From contig NW_020860793.1 in the NCBI RefSeq assembly GCF_000972845.2, positions 624,685-688,684 of the forward strand: 64,000 bases of DNA, in the 5' to 3' direction. Position numbers and translations under genes: made by a program. Source of the stretch: Larimichthys crocea. Taxonomy: Eukaryota; Chordata; Actinopteri; Sciaenidae. The notes beneath the pieces are model-generated. The model had not been told where the DNA came from and ran no database searches. It was given only the letters and a program-made list of their open reading frames with translations. Shown in pieces: positions 1 through 13,060 of the stretch; positions within the stretch are counted from its first letter, which is position 1; each line of letters starts with the position of its first letter.

Positions 1-1599
1 TACGCAGATGATACCTAACTGTACATGTACATATGTCCAGATGACTCCAATCAACAACTTTTCTATAAGATTTCTATAATCTATAAGATCTCTCTAGATA
101 AAATCATTTTTCTTACTGGGACAATCTGAAATCTGAAAGAGGGAAACTGTTGGCTCACCTAAATATGGTAAAGGAATTAAATATTTAGACTCTTCACACA
201 CCATTGTTCTTTCGTACTCCAGAGTATTTGAATTAATTCTTAATTAATTGTATATATCACAGTTATAAAGTATCATTCATCTTTGTGAAAGGCATCTGTG
301 TTGCAATGTATCCATGGGGTGTGATAAAGAAATAAAGTTTAATAAAAGTAAAAGTTTAAAGAGAGGAAGTGAGTGAGCCGGCAAGCTTTGGTTTCATTTT
401 ACATTTACAGACAGAGAGAGCGAGAGGAGAAAGAGGAGCTCAGCAGAGTCATTAGAGACTGTTTTCATCCCCGCCACAAAGATAGATCACAGCCGGGCTG
501 CTTTACCATGACGGCCTCAGTCTCCACAGTTCCATGTGTCCTGTTGCTGATGGACCCTATTTCCTACAATGCAATATGTAATGTAATGGGAATGGAGGAG
601 CTATTGGCAAAACTGTTGGGTGCTGTCAAAGAATAAAATGTACAACATAGGCATAAGTATAGACCGGGTTTCTCATTTACAAACAATCTTTTTTTCTATA
701 GACATCTCGGGCTAGCTCACATGACACATGGAATTCCAGTGAGAAAGTAAGCTCGTAGCAATGCAGACTAAACACAAAGTTAGTTCTATGAGTAGTGAGA
801 AGTAAACTTTGTCTCAAACCATCAACAAATGGCACGAGAGCTCCTCTTAAACAACATTTAACATTAGCCTTAGCACATATGAAATGATAAAATTCCTGTT
901 GTAAGAGCATAGAACGCCCTATATACTTACGTTAACATTAGCATATATGAAATTCCTGCTGTATTATATTTATATATATTATATAATTTATATATTATCT
1001 ATATTTTAATGTATTCTGTTCAAAATCTATATCCTGAATATATTTTTCAGGATGAGTGATTAAAGGGATGCAATTGTATACTGTTAAAACTCATAGCCTG
1101 TGATAATACTTAGTAGTATAATATAAGTATAATAAGTATTGTTTACCACCCACACATGATCATAAAAATGGACTGTGAACATTTAAAATGGATCATCAGA
1201 ACACTGAAAATGTTCTCACAATTCACCAGACAGCCATAAACAGAGTAACAGTGTGAGCTGTTTCTCATCACCAGGTTCTGTACAAAACTATCCACCAGTT
1301 AAAAGCTAATGCAACTTTTCTAATTATGCATTCTGAGCTAACAAGGAGGATTCCTTCTTTGGATATTGAACATTTTCCTCTTTTAGCATTTTCACAGGTC
1401 CATATCTGTATCTGTGATGACCAAAGAGGCAGAAACAAAGAGGTAGAGACAGATCAACAGAGTGAGAGATTAAAAGAAGACAGAGAGCGGAGAGTTTGGG
1501 GATCAATATAGCTGAATATAAGGACTCTACAGGCTCAGACAGACAGGCTTCATTCTGTAAGAAAAAAAAGAAATTATAGCACAAAGGGCTGCCATCAAC

Positions 1600-2015
1600 T
1601 GGAGAGCTCTATCTCTCTCTCGTGTCTCTGTGTCTCAGACTTTCTTTGTGTGTAATTTAGTATTTTACTGCTGCCTTGCTTTTTCTTTTGTCTTTCTTTC
1701 CTCTCCTTCTTACAATTTTTTCTTCGTCGACTCGTCTTTTGTTCTTGTTCTTACCTGTTCATCTATCTTTTTCATCTTCCTCATTTTCTCTTCCATCCTC
1801 TCTCTTTTGTTTCTATTATCTCTTTGACTCTCCCCTCCATTTTCCTTTTCTCTTTCTTGTTTCTTGTCTCCTTGCCTCTGCATCTCCTTCCTCTCCTTCA
1901 TCTTTCCTGCCCCTCCTACCTTTCGGTCTCTCTCTTCCCTCCCTCTTTCTCCTTACTCCATGTCTCTTTTCTTCCTTCTCTCTCTCTGTATCTTTTTTTT
2001 ATTGCACCATTACCA
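1600..2015 (+). repeat. Long polypyrimidine (CT-rich) tract
   Basis: About 400 bases are mostly C and T. All overlapping open frames (Ser/Leu/Phe-rich on plus, Arg/Glu/Lys-rich on minus) derive from this bias. Confidence 0.85.
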
Positions 2016-3536
2016 CTTAAGCCTTGGTATCCATTACACAGAGGGCATATAAGTGCAGGGTAAGTACTAAAGTCGCCCTTCAACATACACTTCACTGCTT
2101 GTGTGTGGCGCCACATTTTGGCACTCCGTCATGAGCCTGCAGGGCTGAGCGATGTTTTGATGAAATCATTAATTAGCTGTGTATCGTTACATTGTAAATG
2201 TGTGTGATGTCGTTGTGATGTCACAGGTGACTTTTTCCCCTTAAATAATCACGGCTGTTAACTGTCATTTAATTCTGTCTACTGCTTCAGGCTTTGAACG
2301 TTTTCACACTGCTGCAGTCTGTTGACTATTGGTCACATGGTTTTCACAGCGGTGGTGGTCAGCTAGTGCAAAGCAACTAAAAAAATATATTAATTTTTAA
2401 AAAGGCCAACCAACCCACTCCTCAATTTGAAAATCCCTTAATTAATAAATTAAGTAGAATTTAGGGACGTATCTTCAGATTCATGGTGGTTAATCATTGA
2501 ATATTATAATATATTATATTATGTATTAAGATGTGTTTTAATGGAAAATTACCATTTAATGTTATCTAAACAGTTTTAAGGTTGTTGTTTTTTGTTTTTT
2601 TACCAATGGTTTTAAATAATGCAAATAATTTAATAATAATTATATTATATTATTATTATATAAGAAGAAGAAGAATATATAACATTGTTAATGGGTAAAT
2701 AATGAAATTCTACAGTAATAAACATAATAGATGACATGAAGCATGATGGTGCAGAGCCACATTTTTTAAATGTAAAATCAGTACTTCCTTAATGTGACGC
2801 CATTCTCTGTCTTCATTGGTACATTTGTTGGGTGACATCACACTCATTAAATATCTAATTTCAGAATGACAGTATCAGCCATGTTAAGAATGTTGAGCAG
2901 GAAAAGTCATGCGATCAATAACGATACGCTAAGAGTGAACTCATAAAAGACAGTCAGGGTCTGAGGACGGGGACCACAGGGATTACGGGGACCGTGAAAA
3001 GACCAACCCATCTCATGGCACGAGACTTCTATGTTCCTAAGTTGCCAACTATTCTTAAGTCTTTCATGGATGATTTTTTTTGTGGCTTCTTTAGAGGAAT
3101 AGTACCTCTGTGTCTACAGGTTGCATAAGCCAATACAAAACCCTACTTGTAAAATAAAAATTAGCCTGTATTCAACTTCAGGTTTAGTTTTCAGGTCAAG
3201 TTGTGAAAGGTTTTAAGATCACAGCCATGTTTGGTGATGGTGGTGTTTTACTGATGACAATATTATGTCAGTTTGTCAAAAAAAAAAAACACCAAAAAAT
3301 ACGTTATCACCACATAGAACTAGAGAAACAGACTTCAACTGAGCTAGTAAAATCAATACTGGAGAAAGTATTTATATGATATTTAAGATGCGTGAGTCAA
3401 AGTTTGCTGGAGTTTTTGTCATGAGTTGATGCACTTGATGCATCATACCTCAGCACTTAAACTCACACACACAGATGTAGAGACTGTAGCACTGAGAGCA
3501 TTGTAGCAATCAGCACTCTACTATTAGCTTGTGTAT

Positions 3537-3543
<7 letters not shown>

Positions 3544-3567
<24 letters not shown>

Positions 3568-3682
3568 GTTGTGCTTAATGCACCACGGTGCTTTCTTCCT
3601 TCCGTTTTAAGAAGATAACCGGAAATGGAACAAGAGACTAAAGACTCTCTCGCTGTCACACACACACACACACACACACACA
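3544..3682. repeat. GT array (3544-3567) facing CA array (3657-3682)
   Basis: Two complementary dinucleotide runs of about 12-13 units lie 89 bases apart and could pair into a hairpin. Confidence 0.9.
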
Positions 3683-4084
3683 GAAGGAAAACTGAGAGCA
3701 TGAATGAATGAGAATATTTATCATTTAACAATACATTCTCACGCTGTATGTGTTTCAGCTGATAAATGAGAAGACACTAAAGTTCATCTTCATGTTGATG
3801 CTGTTTCTTCATTTATCAGATTCATTGCTTAGCATCAGAAATGTGACAACATAGTGGAAAATTCCTGTCACTTCCATTTTCAACCAATATTAGTATTACA
3901 CAAGTCTAAAGCGCTTCTGGTTTACAGATATGAAAAGTGACAACTGCGTTTGAAAAGCTTTAAGCTGGTCATGTTTGGTGTTTTTAGGATGGCAGTGTTG
4001 GTCTGTCAGTCTGAAGACTGAAATATCTCTATCAATATTTAAGGTGGCCATAATATGTCGGACATTAATGGGCACTAAAGAATG

Positions 4085-4395
4085 AAGGACGATACACTGA
4101 CTTTTCCTCTCTCATAACTACAAAGCTGACATTTTTTGGTTTTCAGAGAAATGTCATGACCAACTATTGGATGGATTGCAAAAAAACGTCACTCATGTTC
4201 CCCCATGAGGTCAAAACTTTAATTTGACCAATACAATACTAACATTCCCATCAGCCTCAGCTGAAGGCTCACTTTGTGTTTAGTGCCGATTAAATGTCAT
4301 CCACGCTAACACACTAAACTAAGATGGTGAAACGGCAGACATTCTACTCAGAAGCTCAGCATTGTAGCTCAGAGCACAGGCACTGTGCAGCAGTC
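4085..4395 (+). repeat. Dispersed teleost repeat
   Basis: Recognised blocks are CAACTATTGGATGGATTGC, AGGTCAAAACTTTAATTTG, CATTCCCATCAGCCTCAGC, CTTTGTGTTTAGTGC and CTAACACACTAAACTAAGAT, in the order of a common fish interspersed repeat. The copy is shortened and diverged. The transposon class is unknown to me. Confidence 0.65.
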
Positions 4396-5225
4396 TTGTT
4401 ACATGAAATCATTCAGATGATTAACTGAGCGAACTCTAAAAAATAAGTAGCCATACATCGACTCAAACTTCTTTAAACACTTTAATAATTAATCACATGC
4501 GTTTGTAACCAACCCATTAACATGAACTTAGAACTGTAAATGTATCAATGTATAATGTGTATCAATCCCTATATTTCATTTGCATTGGATTCAGCACATT
4601 TTAAACTAAATCTACTTTAAGCAATATTCTGTATTTTCTTCTTGATCTCAAATCTTATCAGGAGACTAAAACCAACAAATATTGTCCAGAGCCTGATACA
4701 TTTTCTTCTCTGTTCACAGAGCTCCATTGTTGTCCCAAAACTATTAAAACACCTCAATGAGCCACACTGACATGTTCCTTCATTACCATGATCACACACA
4801 CACACACACACAGTAGTTTAGTAGTTTGACTCAATCAAAATGTGGATTAATCCGCCTCTGAAAATAGTCCCCAACTAACTCTTTCCTCTTTTCTGATGAA
4901 AAACTACAGTGCCCGGCTGTTTTAGGAAATGACTGAGCTTTTTTCTTTTTCTTTTTTTCTTTAAAAAAACAATGAAATTACTGGTCTCTGTTTCCTCCAT
5001 ATATGAACTTGTGTACATCCTGCACTATATCACATATACAGACAAATGGATACATCTGTTCCTATGACTGATTGTGCTGAGGAACAAAGAGGGAGAGAGA
5101 AAGTGAGTATTCAGAGTGTGTGATCACTGTGGGTGTGTGTGCAGAGAGATGGTTTATCAGTGTATAATCTGTATGTCCACACGGTCTGTGGTGACATCAC
5201 TGGACAAAGGTCTCACTGCCCACTT

Positions 5226-5253
5226 ACACACACACACACACACACACACACAC
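5226..5253 (+). repeat. CA dinucleotide microsatellite
   Basis: About 14 CA units in onecut2 intron 1. Similar short arrays lie at 4795-4812, 6905-6933 and 14168-14192. Confidence 0.92.
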
Positions 5254-5994
5254 TGTAATGTATCTTCAGTTGTTTACCAGGAGAAAGGGGTCGACCAATC
5301 ACAGCATCTCACGGCTCAGTGATGTCATTGAACTGATGAGGAAATGGCCTCAGAGGAATTTGATGTCATCCACCTCTCTCTCTCTCGCTCTACCTCTCTC
5401 TCTCCTTCTTCTTTTCTGTTTTTTTTTTCACTTTTTATTTTTGACTTTCACTCTATAATAAAAAGAATAATGCCAACATCAGCTGTTAACAACATGAAAG
5501 GTGTGAGTTATGATAATCAGGTTTGTGTCATCATCATATTCTTGCTCTTTACTAAGTTGAATGAATACAGGACCTGGACTGGGCCAACAGCCATGTTTTT
5601 TGTTGAAACCATTTTTTCAGTTTCAGTTGTAGGAAACTGCCAGTATTTTATACCTGACATTCAGACACAAAGCTATAATCAATATGTTTTATGATCAATT
5701 TATTTAACAACGGATCACATGACTCATTTTATGTGAAAGGACTCGTTCATAGTGACAATCCCACAGACATTTTATCACCTGACTCTCTCATCCTGAGTTC
5801 CCCTCAGCTTTTTCCAATCATAAGTTTATTGTTTTGCTTCAGTCTCACAGCTCTCATCAGCGTTGTTTTCAGGAGAGGATCGCTGTACATTACTGTGAGC
5901 ACTAACCAGCAGACAGACAAAGTTAACAAGTAGAATAATAGTACAATATATTGAATATAGTGGAGCATTTAGCATCTAATCAGTCAGATATTTC

Positions 5995-6090
5995 CCCTAA
6001 GAGTTGGTGGAGACCAAAACAGAGGGTGAATATTGGACTTACATTCATCAGGGTACACAAACACGACTCATTTAGAATATATACATCCTA
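5995..6090 (+). repeat. Dispersed repeat fragment shared with 41115-41200
   Basis: GTTGGTGGAGACCAAAACAG, GGGTGAATATTGGACTTACA and TTCATCAGGGT closely match the copy near 41115 (GTTGGTGGAAACCAAACAAG, GACTTACATTCATCAGG). Two copies in one window, far apart, indicate an interspersed repeat of unknown class. Confidence 0.6.
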
Positions 6091-6149
6091 TGTCAGTGTT
6101 GAGTTCACAGCTTGCTACCCTCAACCAAGCAGCAACCTCACGGCTGTGA

Positions 6150-6500
6150 AGTGAACTGCAGTTTCTCAAACGTCCACTTGAGGCTGGCTCCAGAAGTGAG
6201 TCAGTCTCCATAAGTCCCCATGTTCAAATATCCAACTTCACAGCAGAAATAAACATGTTTACAGCCTGGTACAAAAAACTGTTTTGGTCTCTATAGCTAA
6301 TTTCCCCATTCATGACAACTGTACTGTGGGTGAATTTTTATACAACTCACCTGTTTAGATTATATTAAGGTTTGAAGTTTTGCAGAATTAACAGTGTGGC
6401 TGCTTTGATTGACAGGTAAGCGTCGTCATAGATGACTTGTTTGAGCAACCAGCTCCATCCACGCACATGTTTTTTAGGTTAGCTGGGAAGTGATGGAGGC
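6150..6500 (+). repeat. Dispersed teleost repeat (CCACTTGAGGCTGG family)
   Basis: Ordered blocks AACTGCAGTTTCTC, CCACTTGAGGCTGGCTCC, AGAAATAAACATGTTTACAG, TTTGGTCTCTATAGC and TTGATTGACAGGTAAGCG identify a fish repeat family. A truncated second copy lies near 59403. Confidence 0.7.
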
Positions 6501-7059
6501 AGGCCAAGCTTTTCAGAATCCTGTGGGTGATGTCACGTAACTACATCCATGTTTTATACAGTATAGCCTCAACCTGACAAGAAAGCAGCAATCTATGGGA
6601 ATATCATACTTTCTGTTTGCATTTTGGATCAAAAAGCCTTTTGAGGGAGTCAGGAACATAAACTTCATTTAAGCGAGAAACCAGGGACTAAAATAAGTCA
6701 TCCTAGGTCCTAATAAAATCATTTAGTGACTTAGTTATAAACATGAAGTGAAAATAATCCAGATCAAATATGAGTAAAAGTTTGATGTCAGAAGAAATAT
6801 CTCTGTATAGAAAGTTTAAAAAACTTCAGGGAAAACATTTACTAACCTTTAACCTGCTAAATGTTGACAGTAAGGATAGAGAGAAGCTCTGTTTGAACAT
6901 CATACATACACACACACACACACACACACACACTGACAGACTAATGGATGATGAGTTAACTAGCCTCTCAGTACCTTTCTTATCAGTGTTTTTTGGCAGC
7001 CTGAAGCCAGGTCTCACAGCACACAGCTCCCACAGTGAACAAACACAGGCAGAAAGATA

Positions 7060-7260
7060 ATCTTCTCTGATCAATAGATTGTATTGTAATCGGTGATTGA
7101 TCAAAAGGAGGTTGGGCAGCTATAAACGGACATCCTGGCAAACCGCTCACCGCTGTGTTTGTCTCCAAACGATCAGCGGCAAGCGATACGAGTTGATCAG
7201 GTTTCCTGCTCCAAGAGATGAAGAGCAGCTCTGAGACGAAATGCAGAGGAGACGGACATG
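7060..7260. promoter_or_regulatory. Candidate regulatory block with two ONECUT-type sites
   Basis: GATCAATA at 7069-7076 and ATTGATC at 7096-7102 lie 20 bases apart in unique sequence that continues to about 7260 without repeats. Confidence 0.3.
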
Positions 7261-9239
7261 GACATGAAGTGTCTGCATACTTTTGGCCATGTAGTCCATT
7301 TTCTTTTTCAAATTTTTCTTGCCCACTCTCATTGTTTAGATTTTTATATCGTTCCTAGACATGACCTTTATGTTAATCATATATTACCTTTTGTTTTATT
7401 CTTTCTGTTATTTCCCTGTAATTCTTTATCTTCCATCTTTATCTTCAGTTTATTTCTCCGACATCTTTCTACCCGTTCTGTCCTGCTAAACCTGCATTCA
7501 ACGCAATATCTACAATCAGATCCCATCCATCCAATGTGAAACATAATCCAATAACAGACAGATTCAGTTTAATGAATCCAGTTATGTGGCACAATCAAAT
7601 AGATGAGGATTCCCTTCAAACCTGTATCTGTCTGATACGCATCAAACTGGCTGCTTTTAGTGCGTTTACCAGCGAATGTACAGGAGACGAGCGAGACAGA
7701 AGAATAAGAGCAGTTTGGTGTCCTTGGTTTGGTTTGGACTTAATCAGCACAAACGATACAAATGATGACACAGATCAAATAAATCAGATAGAACACGAAC
7801 AGGCAAAAACCACGGCAAAAAGATTTGAGGTTATTTTGCTTCTTTCACAACACTAGTGGAAAGAACAAGAAAAATAAACACTGAGATGTTTATTCATCTG
7901 TTTTATATCTATATAATACATATTAAATAATGATCATTTTCAAATGTAAACATAAATATTCACAAAGGTTGTAATACAGAAAACTGTCTTAATCAACTGA
8001 GGAAGTTTCATGGTGATATGAATTCACTTTTAGTCTATCCACCTGTAGTGTTTGTAAAATGCATGGATTTTTAATTTAATAAACTAATTAATACACGGTT
8101 CTCCAAACAAGTTTTTTTTCTCATAGTTCAGTAGCATGCACATACACCAAACCTGGCTACGTTTTTTTTTTTTATATTTCTGTGATTTCAGTGACTAAAC
8201 CCTAGTAAATTTTAACATTGTAACATTTTAAAACCTCTGAAAAAAATAAATACATAAATAAAATACAGCTTAAGGAGAAAAAATAATCAAGTGTTTGGCA
8301 TGTAGATTTATTCTATCTACATTCTGAAGGATTTGACATTAACATTTAATTTGTAAATGGTGGAAATGTTGCTAATATTTTCTGAGTTATGGAGAGAAAG
8401 TAGAGGTGTCTTGACTCTAATAAACAACAAAATAAATGCTGTGTTCACATTTCTGTAATGTAATGGAAATGTATGCAAGTTAGCACATTTTGAATTAGAT
8501 AATGTCTCATTTGTTTATTTAAAAATGACATTTTAAGAAAAGCTAAAACAATTGTCATAATATAAGTTATCAACTAAGGAAGTTTTGTGGTTATATTCAA
8601 AATTCAGCTGCAGTCACACGACGAGGCGCACACATGTCATACAGCCTCGCATCTTAGTGACTGCTACAGTGGCCCTGAGAGCTCAGTGTACTGCAACTTT
8701 AGTCAAAACACAAGCAAACAGAGCCAACATGCTTATTGACAACATTTGCAGCTTTTCAAGGGTATAAAAAAATGACACATTCACCTGTTTCACATCACAT
8801 GCAAAATAATGAAACAGACAACACAACCAAACACCATCATTCTGTTCACATTACACACCTCATGATGTACATCTAGTGCCAGTACAGGAATAGTGTGTCC
8901 TTCATATGCGGTGGAGGTTTTGGATGTATGTGTAGCACGTTTGACTTTCATTACAGAGTTTGTCACAAAAGTTACAATTCATGTTTTCTTGTAATCAGAC
9001 CTCAAACACACCGTCATCATGTGCAGATATTATAGAGAGGAATCTGAGATTTTGCAGAATTGTCTGATATCAACGTTCTTTTCCGGTCACGGTTGAATTA
9101 TGGGATAGTTTGTATCCGTAGAGACCGTACTATTACCTTTAATCGCTACCTTGTTCATTTGCATGTAATGTGGCATATTAAAATGTCACATGTTATTATC
9201 ATTATTATTGTGATCATGAGGCGTTCAGACACAGTTTGT

Positions 9240-9355
9240 CTAGCTCTCTCTCTCTCTCTCTCTGTTGTATAATGTCAGCTCTATCTCCCCCTCACTCTCT
9301 CTCTTTCTCCCTCTCTTTCTCGCTGTCTACCCTCCCCTCCCCTCCCCCATCTCTT
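9240..9355 (+). repeat. CT-rich microsatellite region
   Basis: A (TC)n run at about 9245-9262 is followed by CT-rich and CCCCT-rich sequence to 9355. Confidence 0.85.
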
Positions 9356-9530
9356 CCAGGAACTGGTCTGGATCAGGTTCCTGCAGATCAATGGAGATCT
9401 GGGTCCGCACCGTTTACGTTATCGTTGCCAGTATTAATGCTCTTTTAATCTGCTTGGGATTACAGCCATCGACCCACATCATCCATCCTCACGCACGGCA
9501 GAGCCCAAAACTGCTGCTTCACACACAAAC

Positions 9531-9560
9531 ACACGCGCGCGCGCGCACACACACACACAT
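9531..9560 (+). repeat. Alternating purine-pyrimidine CA/(CG)6/CA tract
   Basis: Thirty consecutive bases alternate purine and pyrimidine, with six CG steps at 9534-9545 flanked by CA repeats. This is a classic Z-DNA-forming arrangement. Confidence 0.9.
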
Positions 9561-10399
9561 TTCCGAAGACAAACACACACGGAACTCGCAGACGATGAGA
9601 GGAACCAAAATAAGAGAGAAACAACAACATGAGCAGAAGCAGGAGCAGGAAGGACAACAAACACGACGTACGTCCACTTCCTTGTTTGTGTTCGATCCCG
9701 GTGTCTGACCATCAGAGTATTGATCGGTTACAGATACACATCAGCACATTTACATACAGACACAGAGAAAAAGAGAGCAACTCAAATGACCTGTGGTGTG
9801 TCATCTGGGAAGCACAATCATAATAATTAGCTTTATTTTAGTGTTATTGATTTGTCTTATCAATAACAACAAGAGCAAAAAAAGAAATCTTAATAGTATT
9901 ATATATTATGATATGAAAATATATTTTTTTAATTAATATGTATAAAAATTAAACCTTTATTAATTCTAGACTACAATGTTTATATTATATATAATTACTT
10001 CAACTTGTACTTTTTTTTATATGTCAGTACTTCTAGCAATCAATAATAACAATTACATAATAATAATCATAACAATAAATTGTGAATGTATGTATGTATT
10101 TGTTTGTTTGTCATCCTCAGAGGTCACAGCACACCCTCAGTTTATTTCCCTTTGTTTTGTTTTTTTAACACTGTTTGTCTCTCACCATAAACCCTGCCTG
10201 CTGCCTGACAGGTCCGTAGCGCCTGTCGTCGTTCATTACGCCTCTGGACAGAGTTATTTCAGCAGCGCTGTGACACCAATACTAATGAACCTGAGCGAAG
10301 GGAGGGACGACGAGCCAGAGCAAAGATAGAAGGAGCCAGAGAAAGAGAATTCACAAGGAAGAAGACGTAAAAATAGGAGAAAACAAACCAGCAGAGACA

Positions 10400-10545
10400 G
10401 AGAATAATTAATGGGATTGTGGATTGGCATTCAGTCGGCTCGGGCTATTTAAAGGTGCTCTATGTGCCTCTTATAAACATTGATGAATTAATCCCGCCTG
10501 ATGTTTGAGACATATTGTTTACAAATGATCAGCCTCGCCGCTACA
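10400..10545. promoter_or_regulatory. Candidate conserved enhancer with ONECUT and FOXA motifs
   Basis: Unique, repeat-free sequence with CATTGATGAATTAAT (10478-10492) and ATTGTTTACAAAT (10514-10526, FOXA consensus TGTTTAC). The order resembles liver and pancreas enhancers. Conservation is untested. Confidence 0.35.
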
Positions 10546-12835
10546 CGTCCCCTCTGAACCCACCACGACCCAAACAAGGCCTCACAACCACACTTTCTTG
10601 TCCACCTCCGTTCTAGGTCAGGTCTGACCCAAATTGCTACGAGTCTCCACTATTGATCGGAGCCGGCTCTGACACCACGAGCAGTACGTACCGGATCGTT
10701 GAACAAGTCTAAATACATTTTATTGTTTTCGAGATAAAACATACATCATCATCGAATCATGTCCTAAAAACATTATATTTCACAATCTACCCTACATACA
10801 TGAAACATGCCTCTTTGTGAATTCATCACATGTTAAATTAAAAAAATAAAAATAAATAAAAATTTTAAATAATAACAACTTGGTTTCAGATATGAAATCA
10901 TCCAAAGATGGGGTTGCATTTGTTAGCCATGTTCATTCCAGGGTTAGCAGCCACTGTCAGTTTACCTCAGGTCCTTTACTTCTCTCTTTATGTGCAGGAC
11001 AACACACACTGCAGTTAACAAAGTACTTCAGCAAGGCTAAAATATTCGGACTTAGCCACTAGTAATGTCGGTCCAACATTTCGCCATATTCTCCTCCAGT
11101 GACTGCTGCTTTGTCAGTGGCCCTGTGACTCTATGACTGAGTATATGGATGATTAACACGAAGTGCCCTGGCTGCTGTAGTTTTATCACAAAGGTTAGCT
11201 TCAGTGAGGTAGCTGTTGAAATGGCTGCTGCTCACTGTGTTTAGATATCAGTGTCAGCCAAAACAGCGAAGAAATGTGAAGAGGACAATGACAAAATAGA
11301 TAATTCATAATTTATTAATAAATATGTGCAAACACCATAAAAATAAGAGTGAATGAGTTAAATTAATATTTTTTTGTTTGGTGAACTGGCTGGTGGTGAA
11401 AAAAAATAAATGAAATCTTATGTCAGCCTACTGTCATTATGAATATTACCTAAAAATACTTTTGGTTTCACACAGGACCTGAGCAGTGGACTCCTGGATC
11501 CTCTATATGCCAGCTTTCTTTCTTTTTATACTATTCTCATACTCGACTTCAATGGCAGACATGTCCAAAAATGTTGCAAGAATGTTACCTCCAGTGTGCT
11601 ATTTTGAAGCTCCGCTGATGGCAGTATTTGATGACTTGGATATGAGAACATGTTTGTATAGGTCAAGCTTAAAAACTCACGTTTTTCAAACTCCACAACC
11701 CTCATTCATAACACAGGCTTCCTCCAGAGCAACAGAAACCATAGTGAGTAAATGGCTAACAAACACATATATGGATATGTTGGGGTTTTTTGTGATTGGC
11801 TGATTAATACTCAACTGTGGTCATAATGTGACGCTTCAAATGATGAAACAGCAGCATCACAGTGTCTGCTGATGGCTGGAGTTAAAGGGAGAGAAAGACT
11901 AGAGGAAAATGACTTCTGGCATGTTTACTCTCTTCAAGAAGGGGGACATACAAAACAGCAGGGCTGATGGTAAATGTAGTTTTTACCAATACCACTGTAG
12001 TGAGATATTACCACTACTGTTTTTAAAATACATTGAGTAAATTATGTGAAAAAACTCATATGGTCCTTTTAAGCATGATTGAGAGTTGTGTTCCCAATGC
12101 GGCTTTCTACCTGCATGTGTGTGAGAGTGTGTAGTATTAGCTTGGACTGATTGTGCAGTGTGTGTATTCTCTGAGCGCTCTGCCTCGATGAGCTCAGACT
12201 CCAGGTGTCACGTTTTATTTGACCGCCCTAATAAAGCGGCGACAGGACCATTTTCTCCTCTGAACCCCAACCGCTCAGTTGGCCCCAGCACCACTTCTAC
12301 CGCTCCAGCACTGCCAGGGCGCCCTAATTGGTGTGGACAGTCTTAACAAAAAATCACTATGCTATTCCTCTGATTTTCTTATTGGGAACTACAGTGAAGG
12401 TTGTAGAGAGTCTGAACACACAAAGCGGATGTTTGGAGTTTACAGATTTGATAATGGTGCTTTGCTATATGAATATGATGCAGTCAGAGTCTCTCCGTGT
12501 ATGACAGACAAAAACAGTCTGCATCCATTATCTACATGATAACAGTTGATCGCAGGCCTATAATATCCACACCTGGCATTCATAAACGTGGTTATCTTGA
12601 TTCTCCCTGTGTTGTGATCAGATCTCAGAATACCAATTTGGTGGAGCTGAGGGACAGCAAACACCATTTTAGGTCAAAGAGAAGCAATGTGGGACATTTA
12701 AGGCAGCACTACAACAGGCGAGGTGATGGTCATGTGACTGACAGAGACAGCTTTATGCTGCATTCACATAGATTTAGGCAGAAGGAAACCTGATACTATG
12801 GCATGACATCAAATTCAAACATGCATTACCATTAA

Positions 12836-13060
12836 TTTCAATTCAATTACATTTATATAGTGCCAAATCAAAACAGTTATCTGGTCACACTTTCCATATA
12901 CAGTAGAGTAGGTCTAGTCCGTGCTCTATTTTCTATACAGAGATTTAACAATTCCCACCATGAGCAAGCACTTGGAAACAGTGGCAAGAAAACCTGTATG
13001 CAGACGACATCACTCTCTGCTCATCATATGTGATGATCTGAGACATCCAACTAACTGAAA
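12836..13060 (+). repeat. Dispersed fish repeat with LINE-like YADD relic
   Basis: Bases 12840-12990 match a very common percomorph repeat that I recall from many fish genomes (ATTTATATAGTGCCAAATC, CAGTTATCT, AGGTCTAGTCCG, CCATGAGCAAGCACTTGG, CAGTGGCAAG). The following bases read LYADDITLCSS, a reverse transcriptase YADD box, so the repeat may be joined to a LINE remnant. The family name is not assigned. Confidence 0.6.

Noticed and set aside
1676..2020. 114-codon Ser/Leu/Phe-rich frame
   Set aside because: It is produced by a polypyrimidine tract and has no domain or splice context.
9265..9708. 147-codon frame over the CT and CA/CG repeats
   Set aside because: Most of it is microsatellite; no recognisable protein.
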